In this document: positions 39,769-52,210 of the stretch, piece after piece | Layout: each line of letters starts with the position of its first letter | Numbering within the stretch: the first letter of the stretch is position 1 | Source: Rutidosis leptorrhynchoides | Lineage: Eukaryota > Streptophyta > Magnoliopsida > Asterales > Asteraceae | Assembly (NCBI RefSeq): GCF_046630445.1 | Contig: NC_092341.1 | Span: 257,406,001-257,470,000, forward strand | Length of the DNA stretch: 64,000 nt | Reading direction: 5' to 3' | Notes under the pieces: model-generated | Database searches by the model: none | What the model saw: the letters and a program-made list of their open reading frames with translations, nothing else | Told to the model about the DNA's origin: nothing | Program-made: the position numbers and the translations under genes

Positions 39769-41833
39769 TCTACTTAGTTTTATTTATTTTGTAATTTGTA
39801 ATGTTAATACGTTTAATACTTATTTAATATTGTAATAGTTTTTATAATTTTCTAAGTTTTATTCTTAGATTTTAATAATTTTTGAATGTGGGGTAATATA
39901 CCAAACTTCAAAAATATGTATATATGTTTGCAGTTTATCTTATGTACACAACAGGGTAAAACAATGCATTTTCAAATACTGGCATTAAGTTCAGCAAAAG
40001 CAACTAATTTTGATGACAAGATGCAAAATATATGTGAAATAACAACAAGACGGAATGAACAAATGATGTGCACCATTTATCATTCAGCAAGCAAACACAA
40101 ATATGTTTGGAAATTTTGGTAAAATTTAATCATTTTCACACAAATCACCCTCAATAATTTAAATTGTTACTGATTTCTTGCAAATGAGGGCATTGCAAGA
40201 TCTTAAGTGTGGGAAGGGGTTAAATTCTTTCGGATTTTAAAATTTTTACTTTATACACTTGGTTACCATTAGAAATACTAGTAAAGTAGTAGTTGTATTA
40301 GAATCTAGTGCTCTCTGATAATAAAGAATAGCCCTAGTCTTATATACTGACTACCCAATTCTAGTAAAAATTTTCAAAATTTTCAATTAAATGAACTCAA
40401 AATCATGTTTATACATATTTATGAACGATAAAACTAGGTTTTAACACCGAAATTATTGTTACCTCGGAAAGGACATAAATTGAGAAACAAACCAAAATGT
40501 TAAAATTCATTTAAAATGGAATAGAGGACAATAAAAAGGAAAATAAAAGCCAAGTGTGGGAAAATTTACCAAGTTATCTTAAACATATGTCACATATATC
40601 TGTAACAAATAACTGAAAATACTTTTGCTTCGGACTAAACTAAACTGTTTTACCCGATGAAAGAAAAGAAGAGATGGATCTACACGATGAATCAATTCCA
40701 TCATTAAAAGGAAGTAAAGTCTTCCGAAAAAGAAACGCGCTTCTTGATTTAGGTCAGGAAGTTGTCGTCCAGACCAGCTGTAGGTTGACGAAAGATCTAG
40801 AAAAGTCATCACTAAAATCAGCAGGAAATCCACGGACCTCAGCATTAAACAGGGTCGCCAAGTGGTCAGATTTATCCTAACCATGAGAAGGATTTATCTC
40901 GTACAATGGGGGGGGCACCATGCAAATTAGCTGGATAAGACTAATGAATCAGATCCCCAGAAAGGATAATCTCCTTAAAGATTAAAAATCAGCTTTTAAG
41001 CCTGATATTACTCAATCCTAGAGATTGACCTTAAAGATTGAGAATTCAAACTCATGGAATTCAATGATATCTAAACTCGAGCCTGAACGAGAAAATATTT
41101 TGATCAAAATTACAAACCGATTTGTTTCCTAAAAACCCATTTTCAATGCGTTCATTACCATTGAACGTAAAATCCTAGGAATTCACCTGGAATTCATTAG
41201 GTCACCTGAACCAAATCGGGTGTCAACCGTAAGAACGGTGGTTGCATAGCATGATCAAAGACAGGATCTTGTGCCAGACCGAAAAATTATAAGGGTGAGC
41301 TTTACTATTGTTCCTACCAAGGATAGTAATTGCGTCCGACACGTTATAGACCATAATTAAAAGCATGTCAGGGGACATTGCCTTAACAGTTGCTTGTTCA
41401 ACGCTTTCCTTTACAACCGGACGGTAGTTTACCGAAAGGTAATATACGGGACAAGTAAACTGGACGTGTTGCTTTCCAAATACAAGGTTAGCAAGTGGGT
41501 GACACAAAACCGCAAGTTTTGAGCTAAAATTTTCAAATCTGAAACCCACAAAAATATTTTGCAAACACCGGTGAAGGGTTATTCCGGAAAACTTATCTAG
41601 GGTAAAAGCTAGATTTAATTTTCAAAAGATCAAATGTTTTCATAAAGATCCAATTTCCTTAATGGATCTAAATTTTTATAGTCATGTGGGACTGTAAACC
41701 ATATCGTTACTACCATTGTTTATACCGCCGTATAGAAATCACTGATGTACAAAGTGTGAAGAATAAAGAAGTGATTCTAATATTTCAAGACGATATTGCT
41801 TGAGGACAAGCAACGCTCAAGTGTGGGAATATT
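39769..41833 (+). other. LTR-4 3' non-coding region and polypurine tract
   Basis: About 2 kb without a credible gene; a 113-codon minus-strand frame at 41223-41564 has no known content. AAGTGTGGG occurs at 40205, 40552 and directly before the 3' LTR (41819-41827, with GGAATATT to the LTR edge), so the last copy is the likely polypurine tract. A GGACAAGCAACGCTC block precedes it. Confidence 0.6.
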
Positions 41834-43829
41834 TGATAATGCTAAAAACGAACATATATTTCATAACATTATTCCTCAAGAAAGACAAGCTTTTAGTTGC
41901 AATTGTTCTATTTACAAGTGATATTCGTTTAAATTATAAAAGGTGAAGACAAAAGACAGATTCGACGAATTAAAGACGCAAATGACCAAAAAGCTCAAAA
42001 GTACAAAATACAATCAAAGAGGTTCCAATTATTGATAAGAAACGTCTCGAAATTACAAGAGTACAAGATTCAAAACGCAAAGTACAAGATATTAAATTGT
42101 ACGCAAGGACGTTCGAAAATCCGGAACCGGGACATGAGTCAACTCTCAACACTCGACGCAACGGACTAAAAATTACAAGTCAACTATGCACATAAATATA
42201 ATATAATGTTTAAATAATTCTTATAATTATTTATATATTATATAAATAATAAAAATCCGTCGGCAAGAAAGACTCCAAAGTTGGTGAGCTGTATTTTCAA
42301 ACTCCGCGACTCGCATAGTTTGAAGGCAAAAGTTGCCGCGAGTCGCGGAGTACCCCTGAACTCAATTCCCTATAAAGCCAACCGAATTCTGATCATTTTC
42401 ATAACATATATATCCATCCTCTCTATATCTATACGTAAATATTTATATTTATATTTTAATTTTAATTTTAATTTTAATTTTAATTTTAATCCTAATAATA
42501 ATGGTATGTTAGCGAATGTTGTAAGGGTGTAAGTCGAAATTCTGTCCGTGTAACGCTACGCTATTTTTAATCATTGTAAGTTATGTTCAACCTTTTTAAT
42601 TTAATGTCTCGTAGCTAAGTTATTATTATGCTTATTTAATCCGAAGTAATCATGATGTTGGGCTAATTACTAAAATTGGGTAATTGGGCTTTGTACCATA
42701 ATTGGGGTTTGGACAAAAGAACGACACTTGTGTAAATTAGACTATGGGCTATTAATGGGCTTTATATTTGTTTAACTAAATGATAGTTTGTTAATGTTAA
42801 TATAAAGATTTACAATTGGGCGTCCCTATAAATAACCATATACACTCGATCGGACACGATGGGCGGGATATTTATATGTACGAATAATCGTTTATTTAAC
42901 CGGACACGGGAATGGATTAATAGCCACTAGAATAATTAAAACAGGGGTGAAATTATGTACAAGGACACTTGGTATAATTGATAACAAAATACTAAAACCT
43001 TGGGTTACACTCAGTCGACATCCTGGTGTAACTATTAAACAAAGTATTAAAATCTTGTTACAATTTAAGTCCCCAATTAGTTGGAATATTTAACTTCGGG
43101 TATAAGGATAATTTGACGAGGACACTCGCACTTTATATTTATGACTGATGGACTGTTATGGACAAAAACCAGACGGACATATTAAATAATCCAGGACAAA
43201 GGACAATTAACCCATGAGAATAAACTAAAAATCAACACGTCAAACATCATGATTACGGAAGTTTAAATAAGCATAATTCTTTTATTTCATATTTAATTTC
43301 CTTTATTTTATATTTAATTGCACTTCTAATTATAGCACTTTTATTTATTGTTATTATATTTAATTGCACTTTTAATTATCGTACTTTTTAATTATCGCAA
43401 GTTTATTTTATCGCACTTTTATTATTCACAATTTCATTATCGTTATTTACTTTACGCTTTAAATTAAGTCTTGTATTTATTTATTATTTTACATTTGATT
43501 TTAACTGCGACTAAAGTTTTGAAATCGACAAACCGGTCATTAAACGGTAAAAACCCCCCTTTATAATAATAATATTACTTATATATATATTTGTATTTTT
43601 ATAAAAGTAAACTAATATAGCGTTAAGCTTTGTTTAAAGATTTTCCCTGTGGAACGAACCGGACTTACTAAAAACTACACGATTATGTACACTGCCTATA
43701 AGTGTTGTAGCAAGGTTTAAGTATATCCATTCTCTAAATAAATAAATATCTTGTGTAAAATTGTATCGTATTTAATAGTATTTCCTGCTAAAAATTAATA
43801 GTATTTTATACCCCTCCGCTACTACATCA
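41834..43829 (+). repeat. LTR-4 3' LTR
   Basis: Near-identical to 26873-28876, with an 8-bp deletion around 43680 relative to the 5' copy. Followed by the GCCAT duplication. Confidence 0.95.
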
Positions 43830-45681
43830 GCCATCCTAGACTTTAGATGGCTAGTTATGGTGATCTTATTGTCTACTGAATAAATTATACTTATTCGAAT
43901 ATAATTATAAATGGAACTAAGAGCTTTTGGTACTTCAAGAGTTCACACACTCAAATTGTTAGAGAAATTCTAGATAGTAAAATTGTAGGAATATAGAATA
44001 AAGCATGGGAAGTTGTCTACTATCTTTGACTCACCTTTCTTTTTCTTCCTTGAAATCACACGACACAAACATAGTACATGCATTCATATTATATTTTTTT
44101 CACCTCTTCTTTCATAAACACTCTTTCTTCATCAAAATTTCAAGAACATATCATCTGCATTTTTCAATTTTCTTGCTCAAGTATTGCTTGGAATTTGTAT
44201 TCTACAATCGTGTAGTCGTCATCCATCATCGTTCTTCAATTTCTTTGCTCTTAATTGTAAGGAACTCTAACCTTAGCTTTGTAATATGAGTTTATTTATA
44301 TTTTTATCATCACAATCATACTAGAGTTCAAGTTATGCATCAATGATTACAAAACATGTGTTAATTTTGTCATTGGGTTGTTTAAAATTCGTAACCTATT
44401 TTTGATCAGCCCGTTTGGGATATTAAACGTTTTTTTTTATTAAATATTATTTTATGTTTGAATTGTTCATGAAAAGTAGCTAAGTTTTCATATATTATTC
44501 ATAGTTTTTCTCGGAACGGTCATTGAGATATGATTTATTTAAGTTACGTATGTTCATTTTTGTGTTATTTATCACGTGTAAAAAGAAAGAAATTAATATA
44601 ACATTATTTTTGTAATATAACTTACTTGAACTCGAGTCATAGAGATTGTGATTTGTGGCATAACCCGTTAGTTAATATATATTGACTAAGTTTTACCTAA
44701 ATGATCACTTATCACTCTAGGTTGAGTATTCAGTCATTCGTTCACACATGTACATGGTTAAGATCTACGATTACTTTGCATTCCGAGTTTCAGTCACATT
44801 TCGGTGAATGAATTTATGTGCTGCTAAGGTGAGTTTCATATGCTCCCTTTTTAATTGCTTTTGAAATCTATATTTTTAGGCTGAGAATACATGCACTTTA
44901 TTTTAAACGCAATGGATACAAGTACATACTAAATTTTACACCGAGTTTGAACCGAAAATCCCTTAGCGTTGGTAACTAGTAGCTGCTAGTTATAAGAACC
45001 GGTGGGCGCGAATAGTTGTATATGGATCCATAGGGCTTGACATCCCCGTCTGTTCCAGGTATAGAAACCCTAGCCTGAACTATAAAACAGACGTATGCTA
45101 TTTGAGTTTAGTACACATTGGATTGTGTGTATTGTACATGTTGGTTGCATGCATGTTCAAACAGGGGTACTTATTATAATGTTAAAGTTTAGTTACCAGA
45201 GTGCTCAATTCCGTAGAATATTTTGATAAACGTTTCGGATGAAACAACTGAAATCTTGTGATCCACCTTTATATACAGATTATGTGCAACACTAAAACTA
45301 TGAACTCACCAACCTTTGTGTTGACACTTTTAAGCATGTTTATTCTCAGGTTTCTAGAAGTCTTCCGATATTTGCTTATACGTTATACAAGCTATGTGCA
45401 TGATGTCATACATGCTTTATTCGAGAAAACTTTGAATTCACAAAATCATCACCATGTATCTTATTTGACTGTATTGTTAACGGATGTATTGTTAAAAACT
45501 TTGACTCTCTATATGTAGAAGTAATCAGACGTCGATAACCTTGGATTTATATATTCATTTATGATGTGCCTTTTTGAAAGAATGCAATGTTTACAAAACG
45601 TATCATATAGAGGTCAAAACCTCACTATGGAATCAATGAATGATGTATTCGTCCTAGTGGATTTGGATGGGTCATCACAGT

Positions 45682-45694
45682 TGGTATCAGAGCC
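45682..45694 (+). other. LTR-3 primer-binding site, tRNA-Met type
   Basis: TTGGTATCAGAGC, an exact complement of the initiator tRNA-Met 3' end, 1 bp inside the LTR. Confidence 0.9.
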
Positions 45695-46286
45695 AGGTTT
45701 AAGTTGTTTAATCGGCTTAATCGTAGAAGGGATTCTGACAGTGTTACCTGTGACGAAGCATTGACTCTTACTCCTCACGGTCCGATTATGGTTGGCTTTG
45801 CCGAGAGGCTGGGCTGTAAAATCAGTGTCTGAGGTACGCTCAGTGGTCACCAGGCGGTTAGCTGGAAAGGCAGTGAGTGGGATGTGTCCCCAACGTTAAA
45901 GTTGGCATCATAGCTTGAGGTCATAGGGAACCAGAATTAGCATTAGTGTGTTTAACTGGTAATTGTTAGGATGCATTAGTGATTCTGGACTATGATCGTA
46001 TTTGTTTTTACCAATATTTGCTTATCATTTCTTGTTGGAAATTTCCTGTTTATCATCTTAAGTCTAAACGCGTCTTACTGCATTTATTGCATAGATAGTG
46101 TATAGACAAATTTCATATCTTAAGCATATCTATTACAGTAAACTCTGTCTTACACTTTTCGAAAACTCCTCCGTAACTTATGGGATTTTGGTATTATATA
46201 TACATATGTAAATTATGTATCAAAAAATACCAAACTAAATCATATAATCTATTACATATCAAAATTCATTTCCCTGATCGTACGAG
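45695..46286 (+). other. LTR-3 leader
   Basis: No gene. The stretch at about 45920-46040 (GCATTAGTGTGT, then TTGTTAGGATGCATTAGTGA, then TCTGGACT) matches the LTR-5 leader on the minus strand (57200-57290), which links the two elements. Confidence 0.6.
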
Positions 46287-46841
46287 ATGGATCTCTCGAC
46301 TAGTTCAAGTTCATCGGATTCCGACAGCTATTTCGATATGGATATCCAACTGAGCTCTGAAAGCAATGTAACCGAAATGGATCAACCCATTAGCCATCAT
46401 CTATTCTGGATGGATTGGGGATGGGTTCGTAGCCGACTCAGTCAATTGAGACAAGAAGAAGGCGATCCTTTCCACCCACCAAATTACCCTATTGGCGAAA
46501 AACCTGAAGCACTTACCGGCGAACCAGTCCGAAACACCATTTTCTCTCTCATTTCCAGAGTATCTCGCCATGATTATATATTATCTAAACTCCTAGATCT
46601 TATTCAACCGCTCGTTCGAACCGACAATCATCCCGGTGTAGTAGAAGAAGTCAACGAGCTTCGCGCTCGGATAGTGGATTTGGAGAATATGGTGCAAAGA
46701 TTACCAGCAACATCACCGGCATCAACAGTACCACCATCATCAACACCAATAGTATCATTACCACCACCAACAACAATATCCGTATCTCACACTTCAACAT
46801 CACAATCTGTACCTCGAACATCAACGTCATACGCACCATAG
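46287..46841 (+). CDS. LTR-3 ORF of unknown function
   Basis: 184 codons from ATG to TAG. The N-terminus is a Ser/Asp-rich acidic stretch; the middle has a Trp-rich segment (FWMDWGWVRSRL) and helices, with a short leucine-spaced heptad stretch near residues 118-140 (VVEEVNELRARIVDLENMV). The tail is Pro/Ser/Thr-rich. No zinc knuckle or catalytic motif. It occupies the place of the first ORF in LTR-5 but shares no obvious sequence with it. It may be a diverged structural protein of a non-autonomous element. I do not recognise it. Confidence 0.6.
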   Translation: MDLSTSSSSSDSDSYFDMDIQLSSESNVTEMDQPISHHLFWMDWGWVRSRLSQLRQEEGDPFHPPNYPIGEKPEALTGEPVRNTIFSLISRVSRHDYILSKLLDLIQPLVRTDNHPGVVEEVNELRARIVDLENMVQRLPATSPASTVPPSSTPIVSLPPPTTISVSHTSTSQSVPRTSTSYAP

Positions 46842-47096
46842 ATACCAAGGAATACCAACAACAACAAACGATGAAGTATTGATTCATAACTTCATCGAAG
46901 AAATATTCTGCAGAGAATATGTAGTTTCTAAAAGTTTTAGACATTACTTATTCTAGTTCTAATTGTAAACCAGATGAATGAGCGAATAGAAATGATGAAA
47001 TAAAACCCTAATTGGAATGATGCACGATTTACAAGCTAGATCTATTTTATCAGCAGCATCAACAATATCGTCAGTATCGTCAGCATCAGCAGTATC
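46842..47096 (+). other. LTR-3 interior up to the LTR-5 insertion
   Basis: Contains an open stretch near 46870-46955 (DEVLIHNFIEEIFCREY) that is echoed near 61290. The last 5 bp, GTATC (47092-47096), are the left copy of the LTR-5 target duplication. Confidence 0.5.
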
Positions 47097-48989
47097 TGAA
47101 ATGTCCCGTTCATATTGATTATAAACGTTCCATATTAATTGATTTCGTTGCGAGGTTTTGACCTCTATATGAGACGTTTTTCAAAGGCTGCATTCGATTT
47201 TAAAACGAACCATAACTTTTAAAATATTACGAAGATTATCAAATAATGATAATCTAAAATATAGCGTTTTCACATGACCATTACATAATGGTTTACAATA
47301 ATATTACATATCAATATATGCCTTCGAATGCAGTTTTTAAACAATATTATACAATCATGGACTCCAAATCTTGTCCTTAATTTAGTATGCAACAGCGAAA
47401 GCTCTTAAAAATCACCTGAGAATAAACATGCTTAAAACGTCAACAAAAAATGTTGGTGAGTTATAGGTTTAACCTATATATTTATCAAATTGTAATAATA
47501 GACCACAAGATTTCATTTCTCATAAATACACATCTCGTATCAGGCATTTCGAAAACTGCATAGAGAAAAAAATCATTCATATGGTGAACACCTGGTAATC
47601 GACCTTAACAAGATGCATATAGAATATCCCCATCATTCTGGGACTCCCTTCGGACATGATAAATTCGAAGTACTAAAGCATCCGGTACTTTGGATGGGGC
47701 TTGTTGGGCCCAATAGATCTATCTTTAGGATTCGCGTCAATTAGGGTGTCTGTTCCCTAATTCTTAGATTACCAGACTAAAAAGGGGCATATTCGGTTTA
47801 ATAATTCAACCATAGAATGTAGTTTCATGTACTTGTGTCTATTTTGTAAAACATTTATAAAACTGCATGTATTCTCATCCCAAAAATATTAGATTTAAAA
47901 AGTGGGACTATAACTCACTTTCACATATTTTTACTTCGTCAGAAATAATACTTGGCCACTGGTCGATTCACGAACCTATAACAAATATATATATATATTT
48001 ATATCAAAGTATGATCGAAATATATTCACAACATTTTTATTACGTTTTAATGATTTAAGTTTGTTAAGTTAGCAGTCCTCGTTAGTAACCTACAACTAGT
48101 TGTCCACAGTTAGATGTACAGAAATAAATCAATATATATTATCTCGAATCAATCCACGACCCAGTGTATACAAGTCTCAGGCTAGATCACAACTCAAAGT
48201 ATATATATTATTTTGGAATTAACCTCAACCCTGTATAGCTAACTCAAGCATTACTGCATATAGAGTGTCTATGGTTGTTCCGAAATATATATAGATGGGT
48301 CGATATGAAATGTCAAAACATTGTATACGTGTCTATGGTATCCCAAGATTACATAATATGTATAATACAATATAAATTAGTTAGGATATGTTTAGTCTAG
48401 ATTTGTTACAAAATTTTCGTAGCTAAAACTAGCAAATTTATCCAATTTTGTTTTACCCGCCATTTCTTCGTTTCAAATCCGTTTTGAGTGATTCAAGTTG
48501 ATATGGTTTCATAATGAACTGAAATTTATGAAACTAAACAGAAAAGTATAAGTTTATAGTCGAAAATACAGGTTACAAGTCATTTTTTAAAGAGGTAGTC
48601 ATTTCTGTCGAAAGAACGACATCTTGATGACCATTTTGAAAAACATACTTCCACTTTGAGTTTTACCATGATTTTTGGATATAGTTTCATGTTCATAAGA
48701 AAAATCATTTTCCCAGAAGAAAAACTTTTAAATCAAAGTTTATCATAGTTTTTAATTATCAAACCCAAAACAGCCCGCGGTGTTACTACAACGGCGTATG
48801 TCCGGTTTTACGGTATTTTTCGTGTTTCCAGGTTTTAAATCATTAAGTTAGAATATCATATAGATATAGAACATGTGTTTAGTTGATTTTAAAAGTCAAG
48901 TTAGAAGGATTAACTTTATTTGCGAACAAATTTTGAATTAACTAAACTATATTCTAGTAATTACAAGTTTAAATCTTCGAATAAGATAG

Positions 48990-49069
<80 letters not shown>
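48990..49069. repeat. (TA)n microsatellite
   Basis: About 80 bp of TA in the LTR-5 3' LTR. The matching place in the 5' LTR (near 59200) has only about four units. Confidence 0.9.
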
Positions 49070-49072
<3 letters not shown>

Positions 49073-50053
49073 TCGAATGATGTTATGAACATCATTACTA
49101 CCTCAAGTTTAGTAGGTAAACCTACTGGAAAAAATTGATCTAGCTTCAATGGATTCTTGGATGGCTTGAAAGTTCTTGAAGTAGAATCATGACACGAAAA
49201 CAAGTTCAAGTAAGATTTCCACTCGAAATAAGATAGTTATAGTTATAGAAATTGAATCAAAGTTTGAATATGAGTATTAACTTGTATCAGAAAAATATCT
49301 TACTATAAATAAGAAAGATTTCTTGAGCTTAGATGATTACTTGGATAGGATTAGAAAGCTTGGAAGTAATCTTGCAAACTTGATAGTATTCTTGATTTTA
49401 TGAAACTAGAACTTATAGAATGTATGAAGAACACTTAGAACTTGAATATAGAACTTGAGAGAGATCAATTAGATGAAGAAAATTGAAGAATGAAAGTGTT
49501 TGTAGGTGTTTTTGGTCGTTGGTATATGGATTAGATATAAAGGATGTGTAAGTTTGTTTTCATGTATATAATTCATGAATGATTTATAATATTTTTTGTA
49601 ATTTTGTGAGATATTTCATGTTAGTTGCCAAATGATGGTTCCCACATGTTTAATGACTCACATGGGCTGCTAAGGAGCTAATGATTGATTGTATATACCA
49701 ATAGTATATACATTTAGAAGCTGTGTATTGTACGAGTACGAATACGGGTGCATACGAGTAGAATTGTTGATGAAAATGAATGAAGATGTAATTGTAAGCA
49801 TTTTTGTTAAGTAGAAGTACTTTGATATATGTCATGAAGTATTCCAAAAGTGTATTAATACATCTTAATACACTATATGTATATACATTTAACTGAGTCA
49901 TTAAGTCATCGTTAGTCGTTATATGTAAGTGTTGTTTCGGAATCTTTAAGTTAACGATCTTGTTAAATGTAATTGATCCATTATTATTACACTTAAATGA
50001 GATGTTAAATTATTATGTTAACATGTTAAAATGGTGTATTAATATATCTTAAT

Positions 50054-50054
<1 letters not shown>

Positions 50055-50146
<92 letters not shown>
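50055..50146. repeat. (TA)n(GT)n compound microsatellite
   Basis: TA to about 50112, then GT to 50146, within the tandem-unit region. The 5' LTR copy is at 60153-60222. Confidence 0.9.
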
Positions 50147-50152
<6 letters not shown>

Positions 50153-50451
50153 CTATTACAACGATTACCGTTACATATATGTATTGTTTCGAAATCCTTA
50201 AGTTAGTAGTCTCATCTTACTCGTGTAGTTCATTGTTAATATACTTAATGATATATGTAATTATCATTTCATGATGTTAAACATAGTTTATTAGTATCTT
50301 AACATGATACATATGTATTTAGTAAGACGTTGTTGTAACGATAGCCGTTATATATATCGTTTCGCATTTCTTAATTCACTACTTTCATTTTATGTATATA
50401 ACTCATTGTTAATGTACTTGGTGAGATACTTACTCATCATAATATCATGTT

Positions 50452-50453
50452 AA

Positions 50454-50546
<93 letters not shown>
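50452..50546. repeat. (TA)n microsatellite
   Basis: TA run at the end of the third tandem unit; the counterpart in the 5' LTR is at 60534-60627. Confidence 0.9.
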
Positions 50547-50548
<2 letters not shown>

Positions 50549-50733
50549 TGTTGTTTTTACAAGTTTTAACGTTCGTGAATCGCCGGTCAACTTGGGTGGT
50601 CAATTGTCTACATAAAACTCATTTCAATAATCAAGTCTTAACAAGTTTGATTGCTTAACATGTTGGAAACATTTAATCATGCAAACATAGTTTTCAATTA
50701 ATATATAATCATGGAAAAGTTCGGGTCACTACA

Positions 50734-50760
50734 GTACCTACCCGTCAAATAAATTTCATC
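50734..50760 (-). other. LTR-5 polypurine tract region
   Basis: On the minus strand the bases before the 3' LTR read GACGGGTAGGTAC. LTR-3 has TTAACGGGTAGGTAC in the same place. Confidence 0.6.
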
Positions 50761-50768
50761 CCGAAATT

Positions 50769-52210
50769 TTAAGCGGTTGAAGGTGTTGACGCATCTTCTG
50801 GAAATAAGTGCGGGTATTCCTTCTTTATCTGGTCTTCACATTTCCAGGTGAACTCGGGTCCTCTACGAGCATTCCATCGAACCTTAACAATTGGTATCTT
50901 GTTTTGCTTAAGCTTTTTAACCTCATGATCCATTATTTCGACGGGTTCTTCGATGAATTGAAGTTTTTCATTGATTTGAATATCGTCTAGCGGAATAGTG
51001 AGATCTTCTTTAGCAAAACATTTCTTCAAATTCGAGACGTGGAAAGTGTTATGTACAGCCGCGAGTTGTTGAGGTAACTCAAGTCGATAAGCTACTGGTC
51101 CGACATGATCTATAATCTTGAATGGCCCGATGTATCTTGGATTTAGTTTCCCCCGTTTACCAAATCGAATAACACCTTTCCAAGGAGAAACCTTAAGCAT
51201 GACCATCTCTCCAATTTCAAATTCTATATCTGTTCTTTTAATGTCCGCGTAGCTCTTTTGTCGACTTTGGACGGTTTTTAACCGTTGTTGAATTTGAATG
51301 ATCTTCTCTGTGGTTTCTTGAATAATTTTTTGACCCGTAATCTGTCTATCCCCAACTTCACTCCAAAAAATCGGAGACCTGCATTTTCTACCATAAAGTG
51401 CCTCGAATGGTGTCATCTCAATACTCAAATGATAACTGTTGTTGTAGGAAAATTCTCCTAACGGTAGATGTCGATTCCAACTGTTTCCGAAATCGATAAC
51501 ACATGCTCGTAGCATGTCTTCAAGGGTTTGTATCGTCCTTTCACTTTTATTATCAGTTTGTGGATGATAGACATTACTCATGTCTAGACGAGTTCCCAAT
51601 GCTTGCTGTAATGTCTGCCAGAACCTTGAAACAAATCTGCCATCCCTATAAGAGATAATAGAGATTGGTATTCCATGTCTGGAGACAACTTCTTTCAAGT
51701 ATAATCGTGCCAACTTCTCCATTTTGTCATCTTCTCTCATTGGCAGAAAATGTGCTGATTTGGTGAGACGACCGACTATTATCTAAATAGTATCATAACC
51801 ACTTGCAGTCCTTGGCAATTTAGTAATGAAATCCATGGTAATGTTTTCCCATTTCCATTTCGGGATTTCAGGTTGTTGAAGTAGACCTGATGGTTTCTGA
51901 TGTTTGGCTTTGACCTTAGAACACGTCAAACATTCTCTTACATATCTCACAATATCGTCTTTCATACCCGGCCACCAAAAATGTTTCTTGAGGTCCTTTA
52001 CATCTTTTCCGCTCCGGGATGTATTGAGTATCTGGGTTTATGTGCTTCCCCAAGTACCATTTCTCTCACATCTCCAAACTTTGGTACCCAAATTCTTTCG
52101 GCTCTATACCGGGTTCTGTCTTGTCGAATATTAAGGTGTTTCTCAGATCCTTTGGGTATTTCATTCTTAAAATTCCCTTCTTTTACAGCACCCTGTTGCG
52201 CCTCCTTTAT
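50769..52210 (-). pseudogene. LTR-5 integrase with chromodomain-like tail, broken
   Basis: Two main open pieces in one frame: 51965-51783 ([14 protein letters not shown] zinc-binding end and [10 protein letters not shown] with the first catalytic Asp) and 51740-50769, separated by a TAG. The region before 51965 is frameshifted. The second catalytic Asp is replaced by Tyr (codon 51650-51648, ISYRDGRF), while the AYHPQT-type block and Glu are near normal ([13 protein letters not shown]). The C-terminal part has PRYIGPFKI and a chromodomain-like [14 protein letters not shown] ending at 50769. It could not have been active with the Tyr change. Confidence 0.85.

Larger units (their letters stand above)
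26873..43829 (+). mobile_element. LTR-4: young Athila-like Ty3/gypsy element, complete
   Basis: About 17.0 kb, flanked by a perfect duplication GCCAT (26868-26872 and 43830-43834). LTRs of 2004 and 1996 bp differ at roughly 24 positions plus an 8-bp indel (about 1.2% by eye), so the insertion is recent. Order: 5' LTR, tRNA-Asp primer site, long leader, gag-protease, RT-RNase H-integrase, zinc-knuckle ORF, spacer, intron-containing ORF, long 3' region, 3' LTR. A FMDDF RT box, the tRNA-Asp primer and an ORF after pol fit the Athila lineage. Gag and the last ORF are broken, so this copy is probably not autonomous. Confidence 0.9.
25814..45680 (+). repeat. LTR-3 5' LTR, split by LTR-4
   Basis: Starts TGTCGCGACCGGG, ends GGTCATCACA. 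The unbroken parts are 25814-26872 and 43835-45680, about 2.9 kb in total. The first 560 bp match 63442-64000. The 3' end (45593-45625, CATATAGAGGTCAAAACCTC) is shared with the LTR-5 LTR. Reading frames within (for example 44005-44289 and 45258-45518) have no recognisable content. Confidence 0.8.
47097..50733 (-). repeat. LTR-5 3' LTR
   Basis: 3637 bp. On the minus strand it begins TGTAGTGACCCG and ends GGGACATTTCA. U3 (high-coordinate end) contains three degenerate tandem units of about 177 bp, two of them expanded by (TA)n or (GT)n tracts. ORFs inside are artefacts. Confidence 0.95.

Noticed and set aside
41223..41564. 113-codon minus-strand frame in the LTR-4 3' region
   Set aside because: No known domain and opposite to the element; could be chance.
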